Assembly (NCBI GenBank): GCA_024742405.1
Contig: JANSYP010000011.1
Location: 35,091 to 99,090, forward strand
Origin: Paracoccaceae bacterium
Lineage (GTDB): Bacteria; Pseudomonadota; Alphaproteobacteria; Rhodobacterales; Rhodobacteraceae
Length of the DNA: 64,000 nt
Reading direction: 5' to 3'
Within the stretch, counting starts at the first letter, position 1. Each line of letters starts with the position of its first letter. The translations under genes were made by a program, and so were the position numbers. Positions 20,345 through 29,393 of this stretch are shown one piece after another. Below the pieces are notes generated by a model. The model did no database searches. It was given only the letters and a program-made list of their open reading frames with translations, and was not told the DNA's origin.

Positions 20345-21655
20345 ATGACCGACACTCTGCTTCGCGGACGTCTTTTGACGTTCAATCACGCGCCCCGGTC
20401 CACCGACGACACTGAGGCCTACGCTTATATCGAAGATGGCGCACTGCTGCTGCGCGACGGTCTGATCGCCGCCTCGGGCGCCCATGCCGAGGTCCAGGCG
20501 CTGGCGCCGGACGTGCAGGAGGTCGATCACCGGCCCCATCTGCTGATGGCCGGTTTCATCGACGCCCATATCCATTTTCCGCAGGTGCAGATCATCGCGA
20601 GCTGGGGCAGCCAGCTGCTGGACTGGCTCAATGGCTACACCTTTCCCGCCGAGGCGGAATATGCCGACGCGCAGCACGCCCGGTCGATGGCGCGGCGCTT
20701 TTGCGACCTGCTCACCGACTATGGCACGACGACGGCCGTTGCGTTCTGCTCGGTCCACAAGGCGTCCGCCGAGGCGCTGTTTCATGAGGCCGCGAGCCGC
20801 GACATGCGGATGATCGCCGGCAAGACCATGATGGACCGCAACGCGCCCGACGCGGTGCTCGACACGGCGCAATCGGGCTATGACGACAGCGCCGCGCTGA
20901 TCGCGGAATGGCATGGGAAGGGCAGGGCGCAGTACGCGATCACACCGCGTTTCGCGATCACCTCATCCCCGGCCCAGATGGAGGCCGCCGGCGCGCTGGT
21001 TGCGGCGCATCCGGACTGTTTCGTGCAGACCCATCTGTCCGAGAACCATGATGAGATCGCCTACACGGCAGAGCTCTATCCCGAAGCGCGCGATTATCTG
21101 GACGTCTACGAGCGCTACGGGCTGCTCGGCCCGAGGACGCTGCTCGGTCACGCCATCCACCTGAAGGATCGCGAGATCGGCGCGCTGGCCGAGACCGGCG
21201 CGCATCCTGTCTTCTGTCCGACGTCCAATCTGTTTCTGGGCAGTGGCCTCTTTGATGACGCGGGGCTGCGTGGTCGCGGCATCCAGAGCGGTATTGCGAC
21301 CGATGTCGGTGCGGGCACCAGCTATTCGATGCTGCAGACGCTGAACGAAGGCTACAAGGTGCTGCAGTTGCGAGGCCAGAAGCTCGAAGCGCTGCGGGCG
21401 TTTCACTGGATCACCCGAGGGAACGCCGAGGTACTGGGCCTGGCGGACCGGATCGGCACGCTCGATCCGGGCAGCGAGGCAGATATCGTCGTGCTGAACG
21501 CGCACGCGACACCGGCTATGGCGCTGCGGATGGCGCGGGCAGAGTCCCTCGCCGAGGAGCTCTTCGTGCTGCAGATGATGGGCGATGATCGCGCGGTCGT
21601 TGAGACCTATGTGTCCGGACAGCCGCAGAAGGGCGGGGGCGAGGCGGCGGCGTGA
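20345..21655 (+). CDS. guaD: Guanine deaminase
   Basis: 436 residues of the amidohydrolase superfamily. Metal ligands appear in FIDAHIHFPQ, THLSENHDE and GHAIHL, and the final aspartate in IATDVGAGTSYSML. PTSNLFLGSG is also typical of guanine deaminases. The enzyme converts guanine to xanthine and ammonia and so feeds XdhAB. It lies 102 bases downstream of the permease. Confidence 0.93.
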   Translation: MTDTLLRGRLLTFNHAPRSTDDTEAYAYIEDGALLLRDGLIAASGAHAEVQALAPDVQEVDHRPHLLMAGFIDAHIHFPQVQIIASWGSQLLDWLNGYTFPAEAEYADAQHARSMARRFCDLLTDYGTTTAVAFCSVHKASAEALFHEAASRDMRMIAGKTMMDRNAPDAVLDTAQSGYDDSAALIAEWHGKGRAQYAITPRFAITSSPAQMEAAGALVAAHPDCFVQTHLSENHDEIAYTAELYPEARDYLDVYERYGLLGPRTLLGHAIHLKDREIGALAETGAHPVFCPTSNLFLGSGLFDDAGLRGRGIQSGIATDVGAGTSYSMLQTLNEGYKVLQLRGQKLEALRAFHWITRGNAEVLGLADRIGTLDPGSEADIVVLNAHATPAMALRMARAESLAEELFVLQMMGDDRAVVETYVSGQPQKGGGEAAA

Positions 21656-21834
21656 TCGGGCGCCGCCGCCGGCCGTCGCGTATCCGCTTGGCGTCCAATA
21701 GGCTTTTTTGAAACCGCATCGCGCCCGTCGCCCCGAACCGGGCTGCGCGCGCCCGTAAACCGTCGGTCGGGCGTTCGACACACCGTCTCTGCGTCGGGCG
21801 CATCCCGATCCGCCCGCGACGGACTTCGCGTCAC

Positions 21835-23094
21835 TCAGTGCGCGGCCAGCGCCACGTCGGAGCCTTCGTGACCGATGCCGCGGACCCAGCGGACGATGGC
21901 GGCGCGCTCGCCCTCTTCCATCCCGGTGATATTGCCGGGCGGCATCGCATGGCTGAGACCGGCATTGATGTAGATCGCCTCGGCATTCCGCGCGATCTCG
22001 AAATCATTGTCGAGCCGCACGTTCTTTGGCGGCCACAAGATTCCGTCCCAAGTCGGCTCCGGACTGTGGCACATCGAGCAGCGGCCCAGCACGACATTGC
22101 GCGCCTCTTCGAACCCGGCTGCGGCGACCACCGGCTGCAGCTGCGCGGGCACCTCGACATTCTCCTGCCAGTCGTAATTCTTGAACATCGGCGCGCTCGA
22201 GAGCCACATGATCGTGATGAAGATCAGCGCCGTGACCGCCCAGGTCCAGTGCGGGTTCCCGGCGCGGGCGTGGATCGAGTTGAAATAGTAGCGGATCGTG
22301 ACGCCCATCAGGAACACGAGGCTCGCGATGATCCAGTTGTACTCCGTCGCGAAGGCCAGCGGGTAGTGGTTGGACAGCATCAGAAAGATGACCGGCAGCG
22401 TCAGGTAGTTGTTGTGGGTCGACCGCAGCTTGGCGATCTTGCCGTATTTCGCGTCCGGCACCCGGCCTTCCTGAAGATCCTTCACGACGATCCGCTGGTT
22501 CGGCATGATGATGAAGAACACATTCGCCGTCATGATCGTCGCCGTGAATGCGCCCAGATGGAGCAGCGCCGCCCGGCCCGTGAAGACCTGATCGTAGCCC
22601 CATGACATGGCGACGATGATCACGAAGAGGATCAGCATCAGGAGCGTCGGGTGACCGGCCAGCCGGCTCTTGCAGAGCGCGTCATAGGCCAGCCAGCCCA
22701 GCGTCAGCGAGCCCGCGGAGATCCCGATGGCCTGCCACACTGCCAGATCGACCTTGTCATAGTCGATCAGGAACATCTCCGCCCCGGTCCAGTAGACGAG
22801 CATCAGAAGCGCCGCGCCCGAGAGCCAGGTGCTGTAACTCTCCCATTTGAACCAGGTCAGATGCTCGGGCATGTTCTCGGGCGCCACGAGGTACTTCTGG
22901 ATATGGTAAAATCCCCCGCCGTGGACCTGCCATTCCTCGCCATGGGCCCCGACCGGCATGTGAGGCACCTTCCGCAGACCCAGATCGAGCGCAATGAAGT
23001 AGAAGGATGACCCGATCCAGGCCATCGCGGTGATCACATGCAACCAGCGGACCGCAAAGGCGGCCCACTCGGTGATGACGGCGAAATCATACAT
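21835..23094 (-). CDS. puuD: Urate hydroxylase PuuD (membrane protein with cytochrome c domain)
   Basis: 419 residues. The N-terminal part has about eight membrane helices beginning VRWLHVITAMAWIGSSFYF. The C-terminal domain carries the haem-binding motif CSMCH and an HAMPPGNITGM segment that may supply the axial methionine. This architecture (former DUF989) is that of PuuD, which oxidises urate to 5-hydroxyisourate and feeds electrons to the respiratory chain, replacing cytosolic uricase. It is divergent from the second LysR gene. The next step (HIU hydrolase) lies nearby. Confidence 0.92.
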   Translation of the reverse strand: MYDFAVITEWAAFAVRWLHVITAMAWIGSSFYFIALDLGLRKVPHMPVGAHGEEWQVHGGGFYHIQKYLVAPENMPEHLTWFKWESYSTWLSGAALLMLVYWTGAEMFLIDYDKVDLAVWQAIGISAGSLTLGWLAYDALCKSRLAGHPTLLMLILFVIIVAMSWGYDQVFTGRAALLHLGAFTATIMTANVFFIIMPNQRIVVKDLQEGRVPDAKYGKIAKLRSTHNNYLTLPVIFLMLSNHYPLAFATEYNWIIASLVFLMGVTIRYYFNSIHARAGNPHWTWAVTALIFITIMWLSSAPMFKNYDWQENVEVPAQLQPVVAAAGFEEARNVVLGRCSMCHSPEPTWDGILWPPKNVRLDNDFEIARNAEAIYINAGLSHAMPPGNITGMEEGERAAIVRWVRGIGHEGSDVALAAH

Positions 23095-23194
23095 GGGTGT
23101 CTCTCCGAAGTTTTCGGTACGCTATACGAGTCCCCCTCTTTCTGATAATTCCTGAATATCGTGATCAGCTTCAATATTTTTCAGATAATCGACC
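23095..23194. promoter_or_regulatory. Divergent promoter/operator region between puuD and lysR
   Basis: 100 bases. The near-identical 9-mers TCTGATAAT (23141-23149) and TCAGATAAT (23181-23189) lie 40 bases apart on the same strand. A TTTTCGGTA-N-TATACG segment close to puuD resembles TTTCGGTATATGCG in the uraH-puuE intergenic region. This suggests a shared regulator, probably one of the two LysR proteins. Confidence 0.4.
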
Positions 23195-24127
23195 ATGAAT
23201 AACGTCAACAACGTGCGGATGTTCGTCCGGGTCTATGAACTGGAAAACATGTCCGCAGCGGCGCGCGATCTGCGTGTCTCGGCTGCGGTGGCGTCGTCGC
23301 GGATCGGGGAACTGGAAAGGCATTTGGGCGTGCGTCTCTTTACCCGAACGACCCGCTCCATTCAGCCGACAGAACAGGGCCGGATCTTTTACCCCAAGGC
23401 TGTCGCCATTCTCGATGCGGTGGAAGAGGCCGAGGCCGCGATTCATGACGTGACGCAGAACCCCAGGGGCTCGCTCTTTGTGGCGGCGCCGCTGGGGGTG
23501 GGGCGGCGGCTTGTCGCCTCGAAAATCACTGATTTTCATAAGAAATACCCGGACATCCACGTCAGGCTTAGGTTATCGGACCGTACGATCGACCTGACGG
23601 GCGAAGGGTTGGATGTGGCGTTCGTGCTGGGAAACCCGCCTGACTCGGCGCACCGGATTCGGGCAATCGCGGACTGCCCCCGCGTGCTCTGTGCGGCGCC
23701 GGACTACGTGGCTGCCAGGGGTGCGCCGAAGACCGGCGACGATTTGCTAAGCGAAGGCCACGCCTGCCTGCTTTTGCGGTTTCCCGGCTCGACGGAGTTC
23801 CGCTGGCGCCTTCGCACACCGGATGGCGATCAGGACTTTAACGTGACGGGTCCCTACTCCTGCGACGACGGCGATGTGCTCACGCAATGGGCGCTGGATG
23901 GCACGGGCATCGTGAACAAGCCGGTGTTCGATGTGCTGTCGCACCTTGCCTCCGGCGCGCTCGTACCGGTCTGCGAGGAGACTCCACCGCCCGATGCGCA
24001 ATTGGCTTGTCTCTTTCCGCACAAGCGCAACCAGGACCCCAAGTCCCGGCTGTTCATCGACTATATGGTCGACCGGATCAAAGCCGATCTGCGCCACATG
24101 GAAACGGCTTATCAGCTGCCGCGATAG
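23195..24127 (+). CDS. LysR-family transcriptional regulator (probable regulator of urate catabolism)
   Basis: 310 residues. The N-terminal helix-turn-helix covers residues about 5-62 (MSAAARDLRVSAAVASSRIGELERHL), followed by the effector domain. It is similar along its whole length to the LysR at 12825-13727, so the two are paralogues flanking the purine operon. It is divergent from puuD. Its 3' end overlaps the 3' end of uraH on the other strand by 16 bases. Confidence 0.9.
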   Translation: MNNVNNVRMFVRVYELENMSAAARDLRVSAAVASSRIGELERHLGVRLFTRTTRSIQPTEQGRIFYPKAVAILDAVEEAEAAIHDVTQNPRGSLFVAAPLGVGRRLVASKITDFHKKYPDIHVRLRLSDRTIDLTGEGLDVAFVLGNPPDSAHRIRAIADCPRVLCAAPDYVAARGAPKTGDDLLSEGHACLLLRFPGSTEFRWRLRTPDGDQDFNVTGPYSCDDGDVLTQWALDGTGIVNKPVFDVLSHLASGALVPVCEETPPPDAQLACLFPHKRNQDPKSRLFIDYMVDRIKADLRHMETAYQLPR

Positions 24128-24456
24128 GTGCTGTAGCCAAAAGGCGAGAGCAGGAGCGGCACATGGTAATGATCTGCCTCGGACATCCGAAAACGGAGTG
24201 GAACGTCGTCCAGGAAATCCGTCTCAGCGCCGCCATCGGCAAGGTAGTCCGCGACGAAAAAAGTCAGCTCATAGGTGCCCGGCGCGAACCTGTCACTGGG
24301 AAGAACGGGATCGTCTGTGCGCCCATCCGCATTCGTGATCGCCTCGGCCAGCAATGTCCGGGTCCCGCCATCGACCCGGTGCAGCTCCACCCTGATCCCG
24401 GAGGCCGGCTGTCCGCGTGCCGTGTCCAGAACGTGCGTCGTGAGATATCCGGTCAT
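24112..24456 (-). CDS. uraH: 5-hydroxyisourate hydrolase
   Basis: 114 residues, transthyretin-like. It begins TGYLTTHVLDTARGQPA, contains VELHRVDGG, and ends in the family's signature C-terminus YRGS. The enzyme hydrolyses 5-hydroxyisourate (the PuuD product) to OHCU. It is divergent from the allantoinase-OHCU decarboxylase gene, with 146 bases between the starts. Confidence 0.95.
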   Translation of the reverse strand: MTGYLTTHVLDTARGQPASGIRVELHRVDGGTRTLLAEAITNADGRTDDPVLPSDRFAPGTYELTFFVADYLADGGAETDFLDDVPLRFRMSEADHYHVPLLLSPFGYSTYRGS

Positions 24457-24602
24457 TGCTGTGTCCTCCAGTGGTCGGCATCGTCCTGGGCCAGATACCG
24501 GAAATCCGAAACAGCGGATCCCCCGGAAAGACCTTCAAAGAAGTTTTGAAAGTTTTTCCGTTCATTTCGGTATATGCGAAGATTAAACGAGGGAGGACAC
24601 CA
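24457..24602. promoter_or_regulatory. Divergent promoter region between uraH and the allantoinase fusion gene
   Basis: 146 bases. The T-rich stretch at 24540-24580 contains TTTCGGTATATGCG, related to a segment upstream of puuD. GGGAGG at about 24591 is the ribosome site for the GTG start at 24603. Confidence 0.4.
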
Positions 24603-26024
24603 GTGCAGCGTTACCCGCGAGACATGAGAGGATACGGCGCCCGGCCGCCCAATGCGAACTGGCCGGGTGGTGCTAAGATAGCCGTCCAGATCGTGCTGAA
24701 CTACGAGGAAGGCGGCGAGAACTGTCTGCTCCATGGCGACGCCGCGTCCGAGGCGTTTCTGTCGGAGATCGTGGGTGCCGCCGCCTGGCCCGGCCAGCGC
24801 CACTGGAACATGGAATCGATGTATGAATACGGCGCCCGGGCCGGGTTCTGGCGCCTGCATCGCCTGTTCACGGATCTGAACATCCCGATCACCGTTTACG
24901 GCGTGGCGACAGCACTCGCGCGGTCGCCCGAACAGGTTGCGGCGATGACCGCGGCGGACTGGGAGATCGCGAGCCACGGCCTGAAATGGATCGAGTACAA
25001 GGATTTCACGCCGGAGGAGGAGCGCGCGCATCTCGAAGAGGCCAAACGCCTGCACGCGGCTGTCACCGGATCGACACCACGGGGGTGGTACACCGGGCGC
25101 TGTTCCGAAAATACCGTGCGCCTGATCGCGGAAGACGGCAGTTTCGACTACGTCTCGGACAGTTATGCTGACGATCTGCCCTACTGGGTCCGATCCGGAG
25201 ACCGCGATCAGCTGGTCATTCCCTACACGCTCGATGCCAACGACATGCGGTTTGCCACGCCCCAGGGGTTCAATTCGGGCGACCAGTTCTTTGCCTATCT
25301 CAAGGACACGTTCGACATGCTCTATGCCGAAGGGGTCGCGGGTGCGCCAAAAATGATGTCGGTGGGGCTGCATTGTCGGTTGGCCGGACGCCCCGGGCGC
25401 GCCGCGGCGGTCAAACGGTTCCTGGAGTATGTCAAAGGCACGCCCGACATCTGGTTTGCGCGCCGGATCGACATTGCGCGACACTGGGCCGCCGAGCACC
25501 CGCCTCATCGGGGCCTTTTGAAGCCGTCACAGATGTTGGGCACGGAGTTCGTGGATGCGTTCGGAGGCGTCTTCGAGCATTCCTCCTGGGTTGCCGAACG
25601 GGCCTTTGCAGGCGAGCTTGGTCCAGCAAATGACACCGCGATCGGGCTTCACGCGGCGCTCTGCCGGGTGTTCCGGGGGGCGGATGAGGACGAGCGTCTC
25701 GGCGTTCTGATGGCGCATCCCGACCTAGCCGGAAAGCTTGCCCAGGCCAAACGGCTGACGGCTGAATCCACCGCCGAGCAGGCGTCAGCTGGTCTCGATG
25801 CGCTGACCGACGCGGATCGGCAGGTCTTTACCGAGCTGAACGACCGCTATGTCGCGGCCTTCGGGTTCCCCTTCATCATCGCCGTGCGGGATCACGACAA
25901 GCCTGGCATCCTCGACGCTTTTCGACGCCGGCTGGAGAACGCGCGCGAGGACGAATTGGCAGAGGCCTGCCAGCAGGTCGAACGCATCGCGTTTCATAGA
26001 ATTCAGGATCTGATCACGCAATGA
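24603..26024 (+). CDS. puuE: Bifunctional allantoinase (PuuE type) / OHCU decarboxylase
   Basis: 473 residues from GTG 24603, chosen for its GGGAGG ribosome site and because MQRYPRDMRGYG is the normal PuuE N-terminus. Residues about 1-300 form a polysaccharide-deacetylase-fold, metal-independent allantoinase (NYEEGGE, ASHGLKWI). Residues about 310-470 form an OHCU decarboxylase (UraD), with FEHSSWVAERA, AHPDLAGK and FGFPFIIAV. The UraD domain makes allantoin from OHCU and the PuuE domain opens it to allantoate, so the second domain acts first in the pathway. The stop overlaps the next start by four bases. Confidence 0.95.
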   Translation: MQRYPRDMRGYGARPPNANWPGGAKIAVQIVLNYEEGGENCLLHGDAASEAFLSEIVGAAAWPGQRHWNMESMYEYGARAGFWRLHRLFTDLNIPITVYGVATALARSPEQVAAMTAADWEIASHGLKWIEYKDFTPEEERAHLEEAKRLHAAVTGSTPRGWYTGRCSENTVRLIAEDGSFDYVSDSYADDLPYWVRSGDRDQLVIPYTLDANDMRFATPQGFNSGDQFFAYLKDTFDMLYAEGVAGAPKMMSVGLHCRLAGRPGRAAAVKRFLEYVKGTPDIWFARRIDIARHWAAEHPPHRGLLKPSQMLGTEFVDAFGGVFEHSSWVAERAFAGELGPANDTAIGLHAALCRVFRGADEDERLGVLMAHPDLAGKLAQAKRLTAESTAEQASAGLDALTDADRQVFTELNDRYVAAFGFPFIIAVRDHDKPGILDAFRRRLENAREDELAEACQQVERIAFHRIQDLITQ

Positions 26025-26857
26025 CACCGAAGAACACAGCTCAGCCGAGCTACTTTTCGCCCGTTGGTGGGCACCCCCCGCAGACCCAGCTCATGACGGA
26101 TCGCGCCGTTTTCACCGAGGCCTACGCAGTCATTCCGCGCGGCACCATGCGGGATATCGTGACGAGCTATCTGCCATTCTGGGAGCAAACGCGCGCCTGG
26201 GTGCTCGCGCGGCCCATGACAGGATTTGCCGAGACCTTCTCGCAATACATCGTCGAGGTGCAGCCGGGCGGCGGCAGCGACAACCCCGAACCCGAGTCTG
26301 AAGTGCAAGCGGTTCTGTTCGTGACCGAAGGTGCCGTCACGATCACCTTTGCGGACGGGCAACACCACATGCGGCCGGGTGGATATGCCTATCTGCCCGC
26401 GGGGGCGAATTGGCGCCTGCATAACCCGGGCGCCGAAAACGCGCGCTTCCATTGGATCAGGAAGCCTTACGAGCCGGTCGACGGCATCGCTCGCCCCGAA
26501 GCCATCTTTACAAACGAGACGGAGGTTGCGCCCACGCCTATGCCGGGGACCGATGGTCGTTGGGCCACGACGCGCTTCGTCGATCCAGCCGATCTGCGCC
26601 ATGACATGCATGTCACCATCGTCACGTTCGAACCAGGCGCCTGCATCCCCTTTGCGGAAACCCATGTGATGGAGCACGGGCTTTTTGTTCTTGAAGGCAA
26701 GGCCGTCTACAAGCTGAACAGAGACTGGGTCGAGGTCGAAGCAGGCGATTTCATGTGGCTGCGCGCCTTTTGCCCGCAGGCATGCTATGCAGGTGGACCC
26801 GGGCGCTTTCGCTACCTGCTCTACAAAGACGTCAACCGTCATGCGACGTTCTTTTAA
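26021..26857 (+). CDS. allE: (S)-ureidoglycine aminohydrolase, bicupin
   Basis: 278 residues with two cupin domains (about 70-140 and 190-265). It has LTDRAVFTEAY-like and VIPRGTMRDIVTS segments near the N-terminus and the metal-binding block EPGACIPFAETHVMEHG in the second cupin, as in AllE/UGHY. It converts ureidoglycine to ureidoglycolate and ammonia. It is translationally coupled to the allantoinase gene. The enzyme that makes its substrate, allantoate amidohydrolase, is not in this window. Confidence 0.88.
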   Translation: MTPKNTAQPSYFSPVGGHPPQTQLMTDRAVFTEAYAVIPRGTMRDIVTSYLPFWEQTRAWVLARPMTGFAETFSQYIVEVQPGGGSDNPEPESEVQAVLFVTEGAVTITFADGQHHMRPGGYAYLPAGANWRLHNPGAENARFHWIRKPYEPVDGIARPEAIFTNETEVAPTPMPGTDGRWATTRFVDPADLRHDMHVTIVTFEPGACIPFAETHVMEHGLFVLEGKAVYKLNRDWVEVEAGDFMWLRAFCPQACYAGGPGRFRYLLYKDVNRHATFF

Positions 26858-27432
26858 CAGCCACGTTGGAACCCGCTCTATCCCGCTGACGGAGGTGAAA
26901 GTCTCGACTTGCTCCAGACAAAGCCGTCGGTTCCGTCCGCAAACTGAGCCGGGTCACGAAATGAGGGTAGCACGAAGGAGCGCTGCGAGGCGGCGGCACC
27001 AGCGCTGCACTTGAGCTTTGGTCCGCTCCGTTGGCCCGCCATCTCCTCGACCCTCTCCGGCTCCTGAGATGCACGGGCGCCCGAGAAAGCGCTGTCGGCT
27101 GCTTTTTCTTAGGCGGCAGTCCTGGCTGATGAGCGTCCAACGGGCCTCCTCAAAACGCCACGGCCTGCACCACCAAATGCGAGGAGCGGTTCCGGTGAGC
27201 GCTAAGGCTGCTTTCTTCGTGCGCCTTTTCTCGGCCCTGGTCGAGTCCACCGCCTTCGACCTAATGCCGCGCTTCAAAACTGTCCGCAGGCCCGAGCAAT
27301 CCGGAAGACGACGGTTCGTGGATGATCAACCTTTGGTCCATTCGAAGGTCGGTCGCGGGGTATCATTGGCGAGTATGTCCGCACTCCTGCCCAAGCCAAG
27401 GACCTATGAGTTCAGCCGATCGCTCGCTTCGG
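26858..27432. other. Intergenic region without a supported gene (575 bases)
   Basis: Open frames here are short, lack ribosome sites and have no recognisable similarity. No terminator hairpin with a T-run is evident after allE. Confidence 0.5.
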
Positions 27433-28062
27433 TTACTGCGCGCGCCTGAACGTTGCGGTCGCGACGCCCATGGCGATCAATGCGCCGCCACCAATCCGCG
27501 ACAACCACGCTAAAACAGATGGGCGCGCCACCATCGTGCGGAGCCTGTTTGCCATGACGGCATAGGCGAGGGCATTGAGAGCTGCGAGGCTGACGAAGGT
27601 CGCGATCAGAATGAGGAACTGTGGCAGGAGCGGACGACCCACAGTTTTGAATTGCGGCGCGAAAGCAATGAAGAACGCAATGGATTTGGAATTGAGCGCT
27701 GTCACCGCTGTAGCATGCCCAAACACGTTCATGGGCCTCTTCGGCGCAAGAGTATCGACGTCTCCTGCCGATGTGGCTGACGCACTGGTGAGCAGTTTGA
27801 CGCCGAGATAGACTAGGTATGCCGCACCGATCCATTTCAGAGCGGTGAAAAGCGTTGCAGAGGCAAGCACCAATGCTCCAAGACCGGCCAGTGACGCGGA
27901 CATTGCGATCAGATCCCCTAGGGCGACGCCTGCGACAGTCGCGAGTGCCACCTTTTTCCCATGACTGATTGCATAACTGAGCACGAGCAACACAGTGGGC
28001 CCGGGAATGAGAAGAAGCGCTGTCGACGCGGCGACAAACGCCAGCCACGTTTGAAGATCCAT
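27433..28062 (-). CDS. LysE-family amino acid/metabolite exporter
   Basis: 209 residues from ATG 28062 (MDLQTWLAFVAAS), with AAAGGTA upstream. Six hydrophobic helices are visible. LIPGPTVLLVLSYAISHGKK and the ALNSKSIAFF segment are typical of LysE/RhtB translocators, inner-membrane exporters of amino acids and related small molecules. The substrate is unknown. It is monocistronic. Confidence 0.88.
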   Translation of the reverse strand: MDLQTWLAFVAASTALLLIPGPTVLLVLSYAISHGKKVALATVAGVALGDLIAMSASLAGLGALVLASATLFTALKWIGAAYLVYLGVKLLTSASATSAGDVDTLAPKRPMNVFGHATAVTALNSKSIAFFIAFAPQFKTVGRPLLPQFLILIATFVSLAALNALAYAVMANRLRTMVARPSVLAWLSRIGGGALIAMGVATATFRRAQ

Positions 28063-28554
28063 CCGAGTACCTTTCGCAGTCTGGCCTGAGCCAGCCACAG
28101 CATTTGTGCGCAGTAAAGGCGAATGCATCGGCTACTAAGCGGCGGCTTGCCAGTTGACTGCAATGCCGCAAGACTCTGGGAGATGACGCTTACCTCACAT
28201 CTTCGGAAAGGGCGGTGCCAACGAGCCGGAACAGACGCCGTTGATTTTTGTGACTGGGTGTATGGGGACCGGGTCCGCACCCCCCGCTTAATTCCGGCGA
28301 AACAGTTTCCAGGGCTTGGCGTGTCGACGACCGGCGTTGATGATGGACGCGCGCTGTGTGTCGTGGTGCCGGCGCTGCTCACATCCGGTCGGAGGAGCCG
28401 CGTGGCTCTGTCTGGACCCGCCGTGTAGATGTCGACAGCACCAAAGGGACTGAAGCGCTCGGCGGGTGTCGGGATCTGTGCGGCTGCGTGACAACGACCA
28501 ATGCTCTCAAGATCAGGCGAGGTCCGGCGGTCTAGGGCCGCCGGACTCTGCGTC
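28063..28554. other. Intergenic region without a supported gene (492 bases)
   Basis: It holds the lysE promoter side and the 3' side of the small lipoprotein gene. No conserved coding sequence or RNA gene was recognised. Confidence 0.45.
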
Positions 28555-28836
28555 TCAGGCGCAGGGGCGGACGACGACCTCGTCGCCGTTGCCGGTGTAG
28601 TAGGCGCATTCGTTCCGCTGACGGTGTTGCGCATAAAGCGCGCCTGCGGTGGCGCCCGCGACTCCCGCGGCGATGGTCCATCCCGCGTTCGCGTCGAGCA
28701 GGGTTGCGGAGATCGCGGCAAGCGCGCCGCCGGCAACTGCGGAACCTGCCGTGTCCACTGTGTTCGGGTCCAGGTTGTCGCAAGCGGTGATTGCCAAAGC
28801 TGCGGCGGCCAGAAGGCCGGTGAAACGATAGGTCAT
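28555..28836 (-). CDS. Small lipoprotein with glycine-zipper-like segment
   Basis: 93 residues. A signal peptide with lipobox ITAC is at residues about 16-19, followed by an Ala/Gly-rich hydrophobic stretch (GSAVAGGALAAISATLL, GVAGATAGALYA) of the glycine-zipper type. A short tail with two cysteines follows (NECAYYTGNG ... VRPCA). Probably an outer-membrane or envelope lipoprotein of unknown role. Confidence 0.7.
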   Translation of the reverse strand: MTYRFTGLLAAAALAITACDNLDPNTVDTAGSAVAGGALAAISATLLDANAGWTIAAGVAGATAGALYAQHRQRNECAYYTGNGDEVVVRPCA

Positions 28837-29317
28837 TATGCTCGATCCTTTGTTGGTTTTGTGCGCGCAGCTTACTAAAACTCACCGGCAATGGAAGGCA
28901 AAGCGACGTTGCGAGAGCGGGAGGTCGCTTGTTTTACACAGGATCGACAGCGCGTCTGCTGGCTTCACGGAACCGCTGCGGAGCAGCAGCGCGCGTGGGC
29001 CGTGCAGCGCTCCGATCGGAGTCTGAATTTGCCGATGAGAATAGGCTGTCGCACATCTCCGCGGTGTGTCGTTCGGTCGAGTGGCCTGGCATGGTGTTCA
29101 GATAGCCCCCGTGCCGAGCCTACCTTCATGCGTGGAAGTGACGGAGTTAGGGGTCTCTTGTCTGGGCAAACCGACGCTCAAACACCCGGCGCTTTCCGTG
29201 GACGCAATCGGCGCAAGTCGTGCACAAAACTGTCGACACGCCATGGAAGGTATGAGAAAGACGCGCCCGCAGGTCTTCGGTCTGTGTTAGCCAGACTGCT
29301 CACAGCATGACGGTTAA
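28837..29317. other. Intergenic region upstream of tRNA-Thr (481 bases)
   Basis: No supported coding sequence. It contains the promoter of the lipoprotein gene on one side and of the tRNA on the other. Confidence 0.45.
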
Positions 29318-29393
29318 GCCCCTATAGCTCAGCTGGTAGAGCAACTGATTTGTAATCAGTAGGTCCGCGGTTCGAGTCCGTGTGGGGGCACCA
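29318..29393 (+). tRNA. tRNA-Thr (anticodon UGU)
   Basis: A 76-base cloverleaf with encoded CCA. The acceptor stem is GCCCCTA / TGGGGGC. The D-arm contains AGCTCAGCTGGTAGAGC. The anticodon stem CTGAT/ATCAG encloses TTGTAA, so the anticodon is TGT. The T-arm contains TTCGAGT. Its 3' half overlaps the antisense end of the adjacent serine recombinase, marking it as the attachment site of the island. Confidence 0.97.
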
